In this document: piece by piece, positions 16,853 through 26,012 of the stretch | How the letters are laid out: each line of letters opens with the position of its first letter | How positions within the stretch are numbered: position 1 is the stretch's first letter | Assembly (NCBI GenBank): GCA_944332675.1 | Contig: CALVKJ010000005.1 | Coordinates: forward strand, 1 to 37,667 | Length of the DNA: 37,667 bases | Origin: an uncultured Bacilli bacterium | Lineage (GTDB): Bacteria; Bacillota_I; Bacilli_A; RF39; UBA660 | Direction: 5' to 3' | Notes under the pieces: generated by a model | What the model was told of the DNA's origin: nothing | The model's input: the letters and a program-made list of their open reading frames with translations, nothing else | Databases searched by the model: none | Program-made: the position numbers and the translations under genes

Positions 16853-17722
16853 TTATCTTTTAAAAGTTTTTAAATAAACCTCTTTTAGACGTTCATTTGA
16901 CACATGGGTGTAAATTCCTGTGGTATTTAAACTAGCGTGTCCAAGTAATTCTTGGACACTTTTAATATCTGCGCCATTATTAAGCAAGTGCGTAGCAAAC
17001 GTATGCCTTAACGTATGGGGAGTAACGTGAGTCTTTATAGCTAAATGTTCAATTAACTTGTGTATTACTTGTTCAACTTCTTGAATACTAAATTTTTCTT
17101 TTTTATCATTTAAAAATAGATACTTACTACCCTTATTAAAACCTGTATTTAAATATTTATTTAAATAATCCTCAGCATATTCACCATAATAGACAATTCG
17201 CTCCTTACTACCCTTACCCATAATTTTAATCGATTTATTAGTAGTATTAATATCACTCATTTTAATATTTATAAGTTCACTAACCCGACATCCTGTTGCA
17301 TAAAACATTTCAATTATAAGTCTATTACGAACACCTATTTCCGTACTCATATCAATATTATCTAAAATAATTGCTAATTCCTCATAACTAAGATAATTAG
17401 GCAACTTTTTTTCTAACTTTGGATTTCGTACATTATTAAATATATTATTTTCTACTACACCATTACTAAGCAAATAATTATAAAAACTTCTAATAGCACT
17501 AATTCTCCGTGCAATTGTACTATTTTTTAATTTGCAATCATCTAAATACTTTAAATATTTTCTTACATCTTCTCGTTTCAAATTTTTATAATCGATTTTA
17601 TGTTTTTCCCCCAAGCAAAAAAAGTCAGCTAAATCTTGGCGATAGCTGATAATTGTATTACTTGAAAAATTTAATTCCTTACTTAAATATTCTAAAAACT
17701 TAGCGACTTCTCTTTCCATCAT
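16853..17722 (-). CDS. Tyrosine recombinase, XerC/XerD type
   Basis: 289 residues, the size of Xer recombinases that resolve chromosome dimers at dif. An N-terminal SAM-like domain (about 1-90) and a catalytic domain with Arg146 (GCRVSEL), Lys near 170 (GKGSKER), His236/Arg239 (HTLRHTFATHLL), His262 (LLGHASL) and Tyr271 (THVS context). The residue set is complete. It lies in a housekeeping operon and not beside att sites or phage genes, favouring a Xer role over an integrase. It overlaps the preceding gene by 23 bases. Whether it is XerC, XerD or the single XerH/S-like form cannot be told. Confidence 0.85.
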   Translation of the reverse strand: MMEREVAKFLEYLSKELNFSSNTIISYRQDLADFFCLGEKHKIDYKNLKREDVRKYLKYLDDCKLKNSTIARRISAIRSFYNYLLSNGVVENNIFNNVRNPKLEKKLPNYLSYEELAIILDNIDMSTEIGVRNRLIIEMFYATGCRVSELINIKMSDINTTNKSIKIMGKGSKERIVYYGEYAEDYLNKYLNTGFNKGSKYLFLNDKKEKFSIQEVEQVIHKLIEHLAIKTHVTPHTLRHTFATHLLNNGADIKSVQELLGHASLNTTGIYTHVSNERLKEVYLKTFKR

Positions 17723-18089
17723 TATACCTATCTAAAATTTCTAATTCATCTAATAATTGTTTTTTCTTACTCGTTAACTCCATAATTTTTCTCTCAGCAT
17801 AAATTATATCACTATTTGCTTCTGTTCTGGCCATACTAAAAGTTTTAGGATCATCTCTTAAATTTTTAGAAAGTGTAATTTCCTCTCCAAAATCTAGAAT
17901 TGCTATATCGATTTTTTCTATTTCTTTAGCAATTCTATCGTTTTCATATGCAATATAAGCTGTTATATCATCATAAGTTACAGGATTCATCAAAGCAATC
18001 TCCTCATCAGAATAGCTTTCTAATTCCGGATGTAAAGCACGATAATCCGCAATCAATAATTCTTGTACTTTCCTTTTAATATCGTCCAT
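17700..18089 (-). CDS. Charged coiled-coil protein upstream of the recombinase, unknown
   Basis: 129 residues, soluble, rich in Glu, Lys and Asp. An N-terminal segment (DDIKRKVQELLIADYRALHPELESYSDEE) is followed by helices with heptad-like spacing (about 55-125). No family recognised. AAGGTGGG precedes the ATG, and its end overlaps the start of the Xer gene, so the two are translated together; a partner role is conceivable but not shown. Confidence 0.65.
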   Translation of the reverse strand: MDDIKRKVQELLIADYRALHPELESYSDEEIALMNPVTYDDITAYIAYENDRIAKEIEKIDIAILDFGEEITLSKNLRDDPKTFSMARTEANSDIIYAERKIMELTSKKKQLLDELEILDRYNDGKRSR

Positions 18090-18098
18090 AAACCCACC

Positions 18099-18737
18099 TT
18101 ATTCACCTTTGGAAACTTCTAAATATGCATCGACCACTTTACCAGCATTAGCATTTTGATCACTATCCAAATTAACTAATATTACTTCAACATTCCATAT
18201 ATGTTGAGTTTGCAAATTTGAAGTAATCTCATAATTATTTGCTATATAATAATTTCCAACTTCAGTCGTAATATCAAATCCTTTTAGAACTTCACCATTT
18301 CCATTAGTAACTTCTTTATAAACCAAACCCGGAATATTTGTTACTTCCATTCCATCTGGATCAGTAACCTTTAATAGTAATTCAGCTTCTTCAGTTGGTG
18401 TTGTATAAACAAATTCATTTTCCACAATATTCAAAATTACATTATAATTATAACTAACTTCTTTGCTAGAATCACTAACTTGTAGTAATGCTCCCCCATA
18501 AGTTCTACCTGATATATCTCCCATATCTTCCCCAAAGTTTTCTTCAGTAGCCTCAATATTAATCGGATCTCCCGTACTAAATATTAACCAATCTGTTACT
18601 GCTGATTCTGCTTGAACTTGTGGTGAAAGTGTCGTTACTTGAATCATACTAAAATAAGCAAATGTTGCTGTACTAAGCATCAAGATTAACACAAGCACAT
18701 AAACCGTCATTAATATTCTTTTCCATTTTTTATTCAT
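18099..18737 (-). CDS. Secreted protein with SipW-type signal and TasA-like domain
   Basis: 212 residues. An N-terminal helix (about 9-28) ends in ATFAYFS, like the signal class processed by SipW-type peptidases. The rest is one beta-rich domain with INIEATEENFGEDMGDISG, YNYNVILNIVENEFVYTT, LLLKVTDPDG and LVNLDSDQNANAGK. The same blocks occur in order in the N-terminal parts of the proteins at 22,830 and 33,273, so the three are paralogues; this one is only the core domain. By resemblance to TasA/camelysin it could be a fibre or surface-layer subunit. It has its own promoter (TTGATT-17-TATTCT, about 18,790-18,760). Confidence 0.75.
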   Translation of the reverse strand: MNKKWKRILMTVYVLVLILMLSTATFAYFSMIQVTTLSPQVQAESAVTDWLIFSTGDPINIEATEENFGEDMGDISGRTYGGALLQVSDSSKEVSYNYNVILNIVENEFVYTTPTEEAELLLKVTDPDGMEVTNIPGLVYKEVTNGNGEVLKGFDITTEVGNYYIANNYEITSNLQTQHIWNVEVILVNLDSDQNANAGKVVDAYLEVSKGE

Positions 18738-18793
18738 TTTTATTCCCCATTACCTTTTATATTCTCTATTTTAAGAATACCATTATTATAAAG

Positions 18794-18817
18794 AAAAATC
18801 AAGTCTAATCAAGACTT
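18794..18817 (-). terminator. Terminator of the 156-aa membrane protein gene
   Basis: AAGTCT and AGACTT pair around a five-base loop, followed on minus by TGATTTTTC. The stop codon (18809-18811) is in the loop. Confidence 0.6.
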
Positions 18818-19279
18818 CTTCGTCGTAATTATTTTTAATAACCATATATATATCGGTACAACCAGATTTAAAGCTAATGTTAATGTACAGGTTTTAAGTA
18901 AATCCTTTGTAATAAGCAAATAAACAAAAGCAAAAATCGCTAAAATTAAAGCCCCTGAACAATAGATAAGTTCATCAGACCAATTACTTTTCTTAACTTT
19001 ATAATTATCTGTTATATCATAAATTACATAAACAATATTTGTAAGAACAATAATCACATAAAGATATGGTAAAACTCTATTATCAGCAAAATCACTATAG
19101 ATAAAATAAACTATAAAAAAGAATAGTGAATCGATTCGAATAACGTGAAAAGGTTTCTTAATAATTAATTCTTTAGTATATTCATTAGCATACTTATTTT
19201 TTCTTCTAATTTCCCTTTTTACAAATAAGAATAAATATACTAACCACAAAATTAGGCCACAATACTCAATTACTTCCAT
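18809..19279 (-). CDS. Polytopic membrane protein, unknown
   Basis: 156 residues with about five membrane helices (roughly 5-21, 49-65, 71-90, 103-125, 132-150). A positively charged cytoplasmic loop KREIRRKNKYANEY follows the first helix. No family recognised. It overlaps the end of queH by 14 bases and is the last gene of the murG-murB-divIB-queH operon before a terminator. Confidence 0.7.
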   Translation of the reverse strand: MEVIEYCGLILWLVYLFLFVKREIRRKNKYANEYTKELIIKKPFHVIRIDSLFFFIVYFIYSDFADNRVLPYLYVIIVLTNIVYVIYDITDNYKVKKSNWSDELIYCSGALILAIFAFVYLLITKDLLKTCTLTLALNLVVPIYIWLLKIITTKKS

Positions 19280-19871
19280 TTTTTACAACTCTCCCAAATA
19301 AACATCCACAATAATCCTGACGATATAAATTGTACTCTTTACTTAATTCAATACTCTTTTTATATCCATCTTTCTTTTTAAAATCACTATATAAATATTT
19401 TACACCATAAATACTTTCTAATAAAGCCCCAATTTCATTTATTACTTTACTATTCTTGTGAGGACTAACAGTTAAAGTAGTTCCAAAATAAGTAAATCCC
19501 TTATCTTTAGCTAATATTGCTGCTTTTTCCATTCGCATTCTAAAGCAAACAGCACATCTTGCTCCCCCTTCTTTTTCTTGTTCTAAACCCTTTACTTTAT
19601 TTTGAAAAGTAGCATTATCATAGTCGCAATCTAAAAATGATATATGTTCATTATTAAATTCTTTAATAAATCTAATTTGTTCACTCTTACGACGGATATA
19701 TTCATCCCTTGGTTCTATATTAGGATTATAATACAACACAGTTATATCAAAATATTTAACTAAAAATGAAAGAACAGTTGTTGAACAAGGTCCACAACAA
19801 CTATGTAATAATAACTTTTCCCTTTTTTCTAATCCTGCAATTATATCTAATAACTTATTGTGATAATTCAT
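19266..19871 (-). CDS. queH: Epoxyqueuosine reductase QueH
   Basis: Carries out the last step of queuosine synthesis, reducing epoxyqueuosine in tRNA with GUN anticodons. Hallmarks: HSCCGPCSTTV near 24, YNPNIEPRDEYIRRK near 49, GGARCAVCFRMRMEKAA near 100 and YRQDYCGCLFG near 185; the four CysCys/CxxC sites that hold iron-sulfur and metal centres are present. The ATG at 19871 is preferred over an in-frame GTG three codons upstream because GAAGGTG is its SD. It overlaps the end of divIB. No other queuosine genes are in the window, so the cell may salvage queuine. Confidence 0.9.
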   Translation of the reverse strand: MNYHNKLLDIIAGLEKREKLLLHSCCGPCSTTVLSFLVKYFDITVLYYNPNIEPRDEYIRRKSEQIRFIKEFNNEHISFLDCDYDNATFQNKVKGLEQEKEGGARCAVCFRMRMEKAAILAKDKGFTYFGTTLTVSPHKNSKVINEIGALLESIYGVKYLYSDFKKKDGYKKSIELSKEYNLYRQDYCGCLFGRVVKNGSN

Positions 19872-20622
19872 CTTGTTCACCTTCTACTTGATTATTTTGT
19901 TCCTCCAGTGCTGCAAAAGATGTAAAAATTATCGTATCACTTCCCGCATAAACCCCATCTAAATGTAATACTCCTTTTTCTTCTAAACTAGAATAGATTA
20001 ATTTATATTTTTCTAAATTTTCAAAGTTAACTAAATCAATATACACTAAATTACCGTCATTCATTCTCATAATAAATCTACTATCATTGATTGTTACCTC
20101 GTTTTTTACATCTGGACTATATTCTATCTCACTAATAAGAGAAATTATATCCGCACTTGTATCACTCATCTTAGCAATTAATTCCTTATATACATCACTA
20201 GGAACATAATTTACTAAAGTTGGAAGACCTAAAACATTGGGATTATCATAAACAATTTCTTCTTCATTTGATAAAACTACACTACTATTTAATACATTAT
20301 AAAATAAAGTCTTAGATTCTGTAACTTTTATAGTAATTGTACCATTTAAACTCTTTTTAACACTAGCACTTTCAATAAAATCTAAAGCTTCAACATTTTT
20401 TACAATCTTGCTACTACTAGTTTTAAATATATTTGGGTAATTCTTTATACCTGCAGCAGTAATAATACTTGCTTCACTAACTAAAGAGTTTCCCTCAATC
20501 ACTATATTTTTAATAGGTAAAGTTAAGCAATAATAAAAAGCCATTATAATTAAATATAATGTTAAAAGTATAACTAATAAAGCTTTTTTATTTAATCTCC
20601 GCTTAACTTTTTTTGACTCCAT
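19855..20622 (-). CDS. divIB: Cell division protein DivIB/FtsQ
   Basis: A bitopic division protein that links DivIC/FtsL to the septal synthase. Short cytoplasmic tail with RRLNKK, one helix at about 14-33, a POTRA domain at about 35-105 (IKNIVIEGNSLVSEASIITAAG, IESASVKKSLNGTITIKVTE), then the beta domain with YIDLVNFENLEKYKLIYSSL. 255 residues, normal length. It directly follows murB, the classic dcw cluster order murG-murB-divIB. GGTGA lies just before the ATG. Confidence 0.88.
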   Translation of the reverse strand: MESKKVKRRLNKKALLVILLTLYLIIMAFYYCLTLPIKNIVIEGNSLVSEASIITAAGIKNYPNIFKTSSSKIVKNVEALDFIESASVKKSLNGTITIKVTESKTLFYNVLNSSVVLSNEEEIVYDNPNVLGLPTLVNYVPSDVYKELIAKMSDTSADIISLISEIEYSPDVKNEVTINDSRFIMRMNDGNLVYIDLVNFENLEKYKLIYSSLEEKGVLHLDGVYAGSDTIIFTSFAALEEQNNQVEGEQDELSQ

Positions 20623-20626
20623 AATA

Positions 20627-21502
20627 TCACCATTTAACTATTACTTGTTCTAACTTTAATTCTTCGTTAAATCTCAATTTTACTTCCTTTTTAATTACCC
20701 CAATCAATTCTATTATATCACGACTTTTGGCATTATTATAGTTAATAATAAAATTAGCGTGCCGTTCAGATACTTTAGCTCCGCCGATGGCAAGTCCTTT
20801 TAATCCTGCGTGTTCAATTAAATATCCAGCTGAAAAATTCGGTGGATTACGAAATACTGATCCTGCATTTTTATATTCTAAAGGTTGTGTACTTTTCCTT
20901 TTTTGCATATTTTCTTCTATTTTTTCTAGTTCTTCTACTACACTTCCCTTTATTCCTAAAAATGATGCTGCAATAACTATAACGCCGTTATTTTTAAGTT
21001 CTGTATAACGATAATCATATTTAATATCATCTTTTTTTAAAATGCTTATATTGCCATTTCTATCCATTACCGTAACACTAATTAAATAATCAAATATCGA
21101 TATTCCATATGCTCCTGCATTACCAACTATAGCTCCCCCAAATAGACCTGGTATACCCATTAAAGATCCATAATTAGTAAATCCATCATCAAGCATCTTT
21201 TTTACCATTACTCCAAGACGAATACCTGCTCCAACACTTATTACATCTTTTTTTACTTCATATTGATCAATGTTTTTAAGAGAAATTATCGCTCCTGCAA
21301 AATCATCATCAGGTAATATTACATTTGATCCTCCACCTAAAATATACCAAGGAATATTATTAGAATTTAAGTATTCCAACAAACCTTGCAAATGCGTAAC
21401 ACTATAAGGTAAAACTAAAAATCTAGCAATACCGCCAATACCATATGTATTATATTTTTTTAAATCAACATTTTCTAAAACTTCGCCATATTCTTTCATC
21501 AT
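20627..21502 (-). CDS. murB: UDP-N-acetylenolpyruvylglucosamine reductase
   Basis: Reduces UDP-GlcNAc-enolpyruvate to UDP-MurNAc with NADPH and FAD, in the cytoplasm. FAD-binding blocks WYILGGGSNVILPD near 52 and GSLMGIPGLFGGAIVGNAGAYG near 117 are clear; catalytic Ser in KNAGSVFRNP, and the HANFIINYNNAKSRDI C-terminal block with the active-site region. 291 residues without the extra Tyr loop, i.e. the Gram-positive type II enzyme. Its start overlaps the murG stop. Confidence 0.95.
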   Translation of the reverse strand: MMKEYGEVLENVDLKKYNTYGIGGIARFLVLPYSVTHLQGLLEYLNSNNIPWYILGGGSNVILPDDDFAGAIISLKNIDQYEVKKDVISVGAGIRLGVMVKKMLDDGFTNYGSLMGIPGLFGGAIVGNAGAYGISIFDYLISVTVMDRNGNISILKKDDIKYDYRYTELKNNGVIVIAASFLGIKGSVVEELEKIEENMQKRKSTQPLEYKNAGSVFRNPPNFSAGYLIEHAGLKGLAIGGAKVSERHANFIINYNNAKSRDIIELIGVIKKEVKLRFNEELKLEQVIVKW

Positions 21503-22578
21503 AGCATTTCCTTAATCTTTTCATATATAATCGTCGATGATTCCTTTGTATTTAATTTTTCTAAATTACTTTTAAGTTCATCATACTTTTCTGAATTATT
21601 TACTAGTTCATTAATTGATACTTGAATTAAATCCGTCGTAAGATTTTTTTCCTCAATTAATTCTGCCACTTTCATATTAACTAAATCCAAAGCATTATAA
21701 TATTGATGATTATTAGCTACATATGGACTAGGTATCAAAATTGAAGGTATTTTCAAAGCTAAAATTTCACTAATTGTACTAGCACCAGCTCGACTTATTA
21801 ATAGATATGCATCTTTCATAAGCCCCGCTAGGTTATCAAAATATGGTACAACTTTTACATTCTTAGGAAAAGTAGAATTTTTAACAAAATCATCATAATA
21901 AGCTTTACCAGTTACATACAAAATTTTATATGCTTCATCTCCCACAATTTGTAAAAATGCTTTAAACTTTTCATTAAATGCACTACTACCTAGAGAACCC
22001 GCAACTATTATTATTAGTTTATCACTTGCTTTAAACCCAAGTGTTGTCTTAGATATTTTAGGTACACTCAAAGCATTTTCACCACAAGGATTTCCTGTAT
22101 AAACAACCTTACGAGCAGTTTTAAAATAATCTTTAGAATTTTTAAAAGATACTCCAACTAAATCAACATATTTAGCAAGTGTTATATTACTCTTACCAGC
22201 AATACTATTTTGTTCGTGAATAAATGTCTTAATACCTAACTTATGAGCAGCTCTAATAACTGGATAAGTAACATAACCACCGACACCAATAACCACATCA
22301 GGTTTAAAATCCATCATAATACTTTTACATTTTTTTATTGCTTTATTAATTAAGAATATATTCTTAAAATCCCTTAGTATTTGGGTCTTACTAAATCCGT
22401 ATATTTCAATTGCCTCATATTTTATTCCCATATTAGGTACAATATCTTTTTCCATACGATCGTGAGTACCAATATATAATACTTCTAAATTCTTTTCTTT
22501 TTCTTGAAATTTTTTTATAATTGCCAAGGCCGGATAAATATGTCCTCCCGTACCTCCAGCTGAAACGATAATCTTCAA
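21499..22578 (-). CDS. murG: Lipid II synthase MurG
   Basis: Adds GlcNAc to lipid I at the inner membrane face to give lipid II, the substrate of FtsW. GT-B fold: AGGTGGHIYPALAI at the start, GVGGYVTYPVIRAAHKLG, FIHEQNSIAGKSN, a middle GSLGSSAFN and the UDP-binding SRAGASTISEILALKIPSILIPSP. The start is TTG at 22578, with AAGGTGA upstream, giving the usual xKIIVSAGGTGG opening (359 residues); the ATG at 22605 would sit in the -10 box. Heads the murG-murB-divIB-queH operon. Confidence 0.94.
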   Translation of the reverse strand: MKIIVSAGGTGGHIYPALAIIKKFQEKEKNLEVLYIGTHDRMEKDIVPNMGIKYEAIEIYGFSKTQILRDFKNIFLINKAIKKCKSIMMDFKPDVVIGVGGYVTYPVIRAAHKLGIKTFIHEQNSIAGKSNITLAKYVDLVGVSFKNSKDYFKTARKVVYTGNPCGENALSVPKISKTTLGFKASDKLIIIVAGSLGSSAFNEKFKAFLQIVGDEAYKILYVTGKAYYDDFVKNSTFPKNVKVVPYFDNLAGLMKDAYLLISRAGASTISEILALKIPSILIPSPYVANNHQYYNALDLVNMKVAELIEEKNLTTDLIQVSINELVNNSEKYDELKSNLEKLNTKESSTIIYEKIKEML

Positions 22579-22583
22579 CTTAA

Positions 22584-22602
22584 TCACCTTAATATAATTA
22601 TA
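22584..22602 (-). promoter_or_regulatory. -10 and SD of murG
   Basis: Extended -10 TGTATAAT (TATAAT at 22602-22597), with AAGGTGA at 22590-22584 exactly at the expected transcript start. Confidence 0.65.
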
Positions 22603-22644
22603 CACTAAATAAAGTCATATTTATAACATTTTCCTTTAGTTTTA

Positions 22645-22690
22645 CAAAAAACTGATAAACTATCAATTTCCTTGACACATTTATCAGTTT
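22645..22690 (-). terminator. Terminator of the large surface-protein gene
   Basis: AAACTGATAAA and TTTATCAGTTT form 11 pairs around a 20-base loop, followed on minus by a T run. It lies about 140 bases after the stop of the gene at 22,830, which therefore has a long 3' untranslated region holding a second 10-pair TTAAGAAAAT/ATTTTCTTAA repeat. Confidence 0.7.
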
Positions 22691-22829
22691 AATTTTAACA
22701 TTATATTTATATCATTCTCAGTTAGTTTAAAGAAATTCACAACAAGCAAAATATAGTAAATCGTTTTTTATTAAGAAAATTTTTTAGCACATTTTTCCAA
22801 CTTTAATGATATTTTCTTAAAACTGTTCG

Positions 22830-25472
22830 TTAGTTAGAAATTCGATATGGATCTGCTTGTGTACCAGTTCCTCCAAACAATTTGACATTAGAATTTAGAT
22901 AGAAGGAAGGACGGATCGCACAGCCTAAGTCTGTACCATTGCGATGTATGTGAGCATCATAACGTACATAAAACGCACTATCAGAAGTATCAGAACGCCT
23001 AGTAATTGTCCATTCATAAAATCCCATAAACATCCAATTATTATTTCTATTTGTATAATTATTAAGGCTCCCCATATTTGTATTCCAGTTTTCTGGGCTT
23101 GCTGCATATCCATAATCACTTAGATACATAAGTCCTATTTTAGCATTATATGTAGTATTTATTTTATTTGGCCCCACTTCGTAATTATATACTATTTTTA
23201 CCGAATTATTAAGCACATTATCATTTGTTGCTCCACCAACTTGCCAATTTGTCGTTGCTATTAAATTTTGCCATTCACTTCCTAATGTATTCAAGTAGTT
23301 TTGATTTAAGTTTACTGTATTTAGTTGACTTGCACTCCATCCATTTGTTTCGTTAGGATTCCAGTGATACACACCAACGTCATCAAACGATAAAATACCC
23401 TTATAATAACTTGTTGGCATATTTGCTTCTTCTGCTGTAACATCATAATTTCCATTTGTTCCCACTTGAGACATCGTTGCATAATCGTGTTTTATCAATT
23501 TTACTTGGCCATTAAATACTCCAATTATTCTATATAAGTTATCGGTTGGACAGGTTGTGGCATTACTGCCAAAACATACATAATTATTTGGATTAGCTCC
23601 AGCATAGCGATAGCTATTATCTCCTGCTTCTTGGTTAGCATTAGTATAACTTCCTGTTCCATCGTGATAATATAATCCATTATCACCATCTACAGTATAT
23701 AAATTGGTTATATATTCTGCTAAATAAGGCGGCTCTTTTGTGGCAATACTCGTACTATATTCACTTGATACTCTACCATTACTATCTGTTACATATACTT
23801 TTATATAGAATGTAGTATTACCAGTTAGATTATTAAACGTATAACTTGTATTATTACTTGTTTGATAATTACTTCCATCATCTCGGGAATAATGATAGCT
23901 TACGATACTTCCATCTCCACCAGTGGCATTAACATTTATCGTTATTGAATTATATGTGCTATCAACTGTTACGCTATTTACTACTGGTAATTCGTATGTA
24001 TCTGTTGTTACGGTTGTTTCATATTCATTTGATTCTCTTCCTGCTGTATCTATGGCTTTTACTCTTATTGTATATTCTTTATTATCTGTTAGATTATTAA
24101 ATACATTACTTGTTTGATATGCTCCATTATCTATGGAATATTCATAATGATCTATTGCATTTGTTCCGTTTGTTCCGCTTGGTGTTAATGTTATACTATT
24201 CCAAGTTGTTGTAGCATCAACACTTGCTACTACTGGTAAGACATATATTTCGGTAGTTATTGCTTCATAATACTCTGTTGATTCTATATTTTCTCTATCA
24301 ACAACCTTTACTTTTATTTTATATTCAGTTGAGTCTGTTAATCCATCAAATGTGTAAGTATTTGATATGCTTTCTTCCCAACTTGCTCCATTATCCTTAC
24401 TATACATATATTTTACTATTTCATTACTTCCATTACTTGCTGTTACATTAATTGTTATACTATTTAATGTTACACTATGACTTACACTATCTACTGTTGG
24501 TATTTCATATTCACTTGTTGTTATATTTGTTGAATACACATTTGATTTTATCTTATTTTCATCTTCTACATAACTATATATGGTATATTCTGTATTGGCT
24601 TCTAGATTTGTAAATTCATAGTTTGGTGTATCACTTTCAACATATTCTACATCTTCTGCTGATGCCAAAGTATTACTCAACTTTTTTAAAGAATTAGTAT
24701 TATTGTATGCTATTGCTTCGCTTGTTTTTTCTATCCCATAATAATATTTACTTACTGCTGCACTTCCATTTGTTATATCTAATGTTGCATCGATACTATT
24801 ATAAGTAGTTGTTGCATCTATATTACTTATTTGGGTAAGCTCATAACTACTCATTTGTTCTTGGGTTAGATATAATTTACCCGTCAATGTTTTATTGGTA
24901 TTTGCATTTTGATCACTATTTAAATTGACAAATGTTACTTCGATATTCCAATCTTGGATTGTTTGGACATTTGTTGCACTTATTTCATAATCTGGTACTA
25001 GAAGATATCCTCCTGTTCTGGTGGTTATATCAAATCCATCCTCATAATGAACTAGACCTGTGATATTTTCTACAGGATTTCCATTGGGATCTGTTACATT
25101 TAGAAGTATTTCTGGTGTTTGATTTTCTGTAGTATATTCAAAATTATTATCTTCGATTATTAAATAAATATTATAATTAGCTGTTGCTTCATTTGAAGTA
25201 TTATTGGCTCTTAGTATAGCTTGAGCAGTAGTGCTATCGGATAAGTTTCCCATACCTTGAGCAAAATTTTCTTCAGTGGCATAAATATTTATTAAATCAC
25301 CAAAAGAAAATGATAAGTTATCAGTGGTGCCTGTTATAACATCGGTATCAATATTTGCTCCACCACCACTTTGCGCAGTGAAATACGCATATGTTGCTCC
25401 GAGTGTTACTGCAATTAGCGTTATTGCCCCGATTACCATAAAAACTATATTTTTCTTATTTTCTACTCCCAT
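22830..25472 (-). CDS. Surface protein: SipW signal, TasA-like, FN3 repeats, variable C-terminal domain
   Basis: 880 residues. Helix at about 9-29 ending GATYAYFTAQ (SipW-type signal), TasA-like domain to about 200, then four fibronectin-III-like repeats (about 210-590), each opening with a YNSI or WNSI strand and closing with a T-S/T-T-x-Y strand. The C-terminal domain (about 590-880) has NPNNYVCFGS, YRIIGVFNGQVKLI, KIGLMYLSDYGYAA and IRPSFYLNSNV, shared with the protein at 33,273; it resembles DUF6273-type lectin-like domains. Residues about 826-856 are coded by a GC-richer NNY run. No LPXTG anchor. Likely secreted or fibre-bound. The ligand is unknown. Confidence 0.8.
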   Translation of the reverse strand: MGVENKKNIVFMVIGAITLIAVTLGATYAYFTAQSGGGANIDTDVITGTTDNLSFSFGDLINIYATEENFAQGMGNLSDSTTAQAILRANNTSNEATANYNIYLIIEDNNFEYTTENQTPEILLNVTDPNGNPVENITGLVHYEDGFDITTRTGGYLLVPDYEISATNVQTIQDWNIEVTFVNLNSDQNANTNKTLTGKLYLTQEQMSSYELTQISNIDATTTYNSIDATLDITNGSAAVSKYYYGIEKTSEAIAYNNTNSLKKLSNTLASAEDVEYVESDTPNYEFTNLEANTEYTIYSYVEDENKIKSNVYSTNITTSEYEIPTVDSVSHSVTLNSITINVTASNGSNEIVKYMYSKDNGASWEESISNTYTFDGLTDSTEYKIKVKVVDRENIESTEYYEAITTEIYVLPVVASVDATTTWNSITLTPSGTNGTNAIDHYEYSIDNGAYQTSNVFNNLTDNKEYTIRVKAIDTAGRESNEYETTVTTDTYELPVVNSVTVDSTYNSITINVNATGGDGSIVSYHYSRDDGSNYQTSNNTSYTFNNLTGNTTFYIKVYVTDSNGRVSSEYSTSIATKEPPYLAEYITNLYTVDGDNGLYYHDGTGSYTNANQEAGDNSYRYAGANPNNYVCFGSNATTCPTDNLYRIIGVFNGQVKLIKHDYATMSQVGTNGNYDVTAEEANMPTSYYKGILSFDDVGVYHWNPNETNGWSASQLNTVNLNQNYLNTLGSEWQNLIATTNWQVGGATNDNVLNNSVKIVYNYEVGPNKINTTYNAKIGLMYLSDYGYAASPENWNTNMGSLNNYTNRNNNWMFMGFYEWTITRRSDTSDSAFYVRYDAHIHRNGTDLGCAIRPSFYLNSNVKLFGGTGTQADPYRISN
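22905..23000 (-). repeat. Candidate hypervariable segment of surface protein A
   Basis: About 45% GC by hand count, against roughly 30% around it. Most codons between the conserved EW and RPSFYL end in C or T, with varied first and second bases (CGT, TAT, GAT, GCT, CAC, CAT, CGC, AAT). This is the product expected of adenine mutagenesis at AAY codons. The bases over SFYL (TCCTTCTATCTA) are identical in the second paralogue. Confidence 0.45.
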
Positions 25473-25555
25473 AAATTTTCAATTCCTTCCTTTATTATTG
25501 ATTAGTATAACAGATAATACACAATCTATGTAAATCCAATACTCTATCTATAATA

Positions 25556-25584
25556 ATTTTAGAAAAGTTTTACCTATAAGTCAA
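25556..25584 (-). promoter_or_regulatory. Promoter of surface protein A, shared with B
   Basis: On minus: TTGACT (25584-25579), 17 bases, TAAAAT (25561-25556). The whole block, spacer included, is nearly identical to the one at 34,763-34,791 before the second surface protein. The leader to the ATG is about 77 bases. Confidence 0.8.
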
Positions 25585-25617
25585 TAAAAATATTTTATAT
25601 AAGTTTTATTTATTGTA

Positions 25618-25645
25618 AACAAAAAAGCAAGTCCTGTTAACTTGC
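25618..25645 (-). terminator. Terminator of the GntR-ABC operon
   Basis: On minus GCAAGT and ACTTGC pair around a seven-base loop, followed by TTTTTT. It lies ten bases after the gntR stop. Confidence 0.85.
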
Positions 25646-25655
25646 CTTTCCTAAA

Positions 25656-26012
25656 CTATAATTTAAGTTTTTTGCTAATCTCTTTTTTATCCAAACCTAT
25701 ATTTTCTAATTCCGTTATTTTTTCTTTTATCTCATCAATAATAGCATCAACTTTTGCTGATTTTACCTCTGCAACATCTTCTGTAACAAATGTACCCTTA
25801 GTTGATTTAGATATTATTACACCACGTTGTTCTAAAGTATCATAAGCCTTTTTGATGGTATTAGGATTAACCCCTAAATTTAAAGCTAATTCGCGAATAG
25901 CTAATATTTGTTCTCCTGGTTTTAAAATATTTAAAGCTACTAACTTTTCAATTTCTAAAACTATTTGTTCATATATCGGTATTCTCGACTGATAATCAAG
26001 TGCTATATTCAA
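25656..26012 (-). CDS. GntR-family repressor, YtrA type
   Basis: 118 residues: a winged helix at about 8-75 (PIYEQIVLEIEKLVALNILKPGEQILAIRELALNLGVNPNTIKKAYDTLEQRGVI), then one helical dimer arm of about 40 residues and no ligand-binding domain, which is the YtrA subfamily layout. It usually represses its own ABC exporter operon until a wall antibiotic is sensed. The start is TTG overlapping the permease stop (TTGA), with GGAG eight bases upstream. Here the regulator comes last in the operon rather than first. A likely operator lies at 28,740. Confidence 0.88.
   Translation of the reverse strand: MNIALDYQSRIPIYEQIVLEIEKLVALNILKPGEQILAIRELALNLGVNPNTIKKAYDTLEQRGVIISKSTKGTFVTEDVAEVKSAKVDAIIDEIKEKITELENIGLDKKEISKKLKL

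Noticed and set aside
16853-17722. Phage or element integrase
   Set aside because: Gene size, full overlap with a housekeeping operon and the absence of att-like repeats or mobile genes favour a Xer recombinase.
23923-24451. Plus-strand ORFs inside the large surface-protein gene
   Set aside because: They mirror repetitive Ser/Thr-rich coding sequence of the minus gene and have no ribosome site or promoter; the same holds for plus-strand frames inside smc and clpB.
23700-24800. CRISPR-like or tandem DNA repeat
   Set aside because: The similarity is at protein level (fibronectin-III repeats of about 90 residues), with diverged DNA and no regular spacers.
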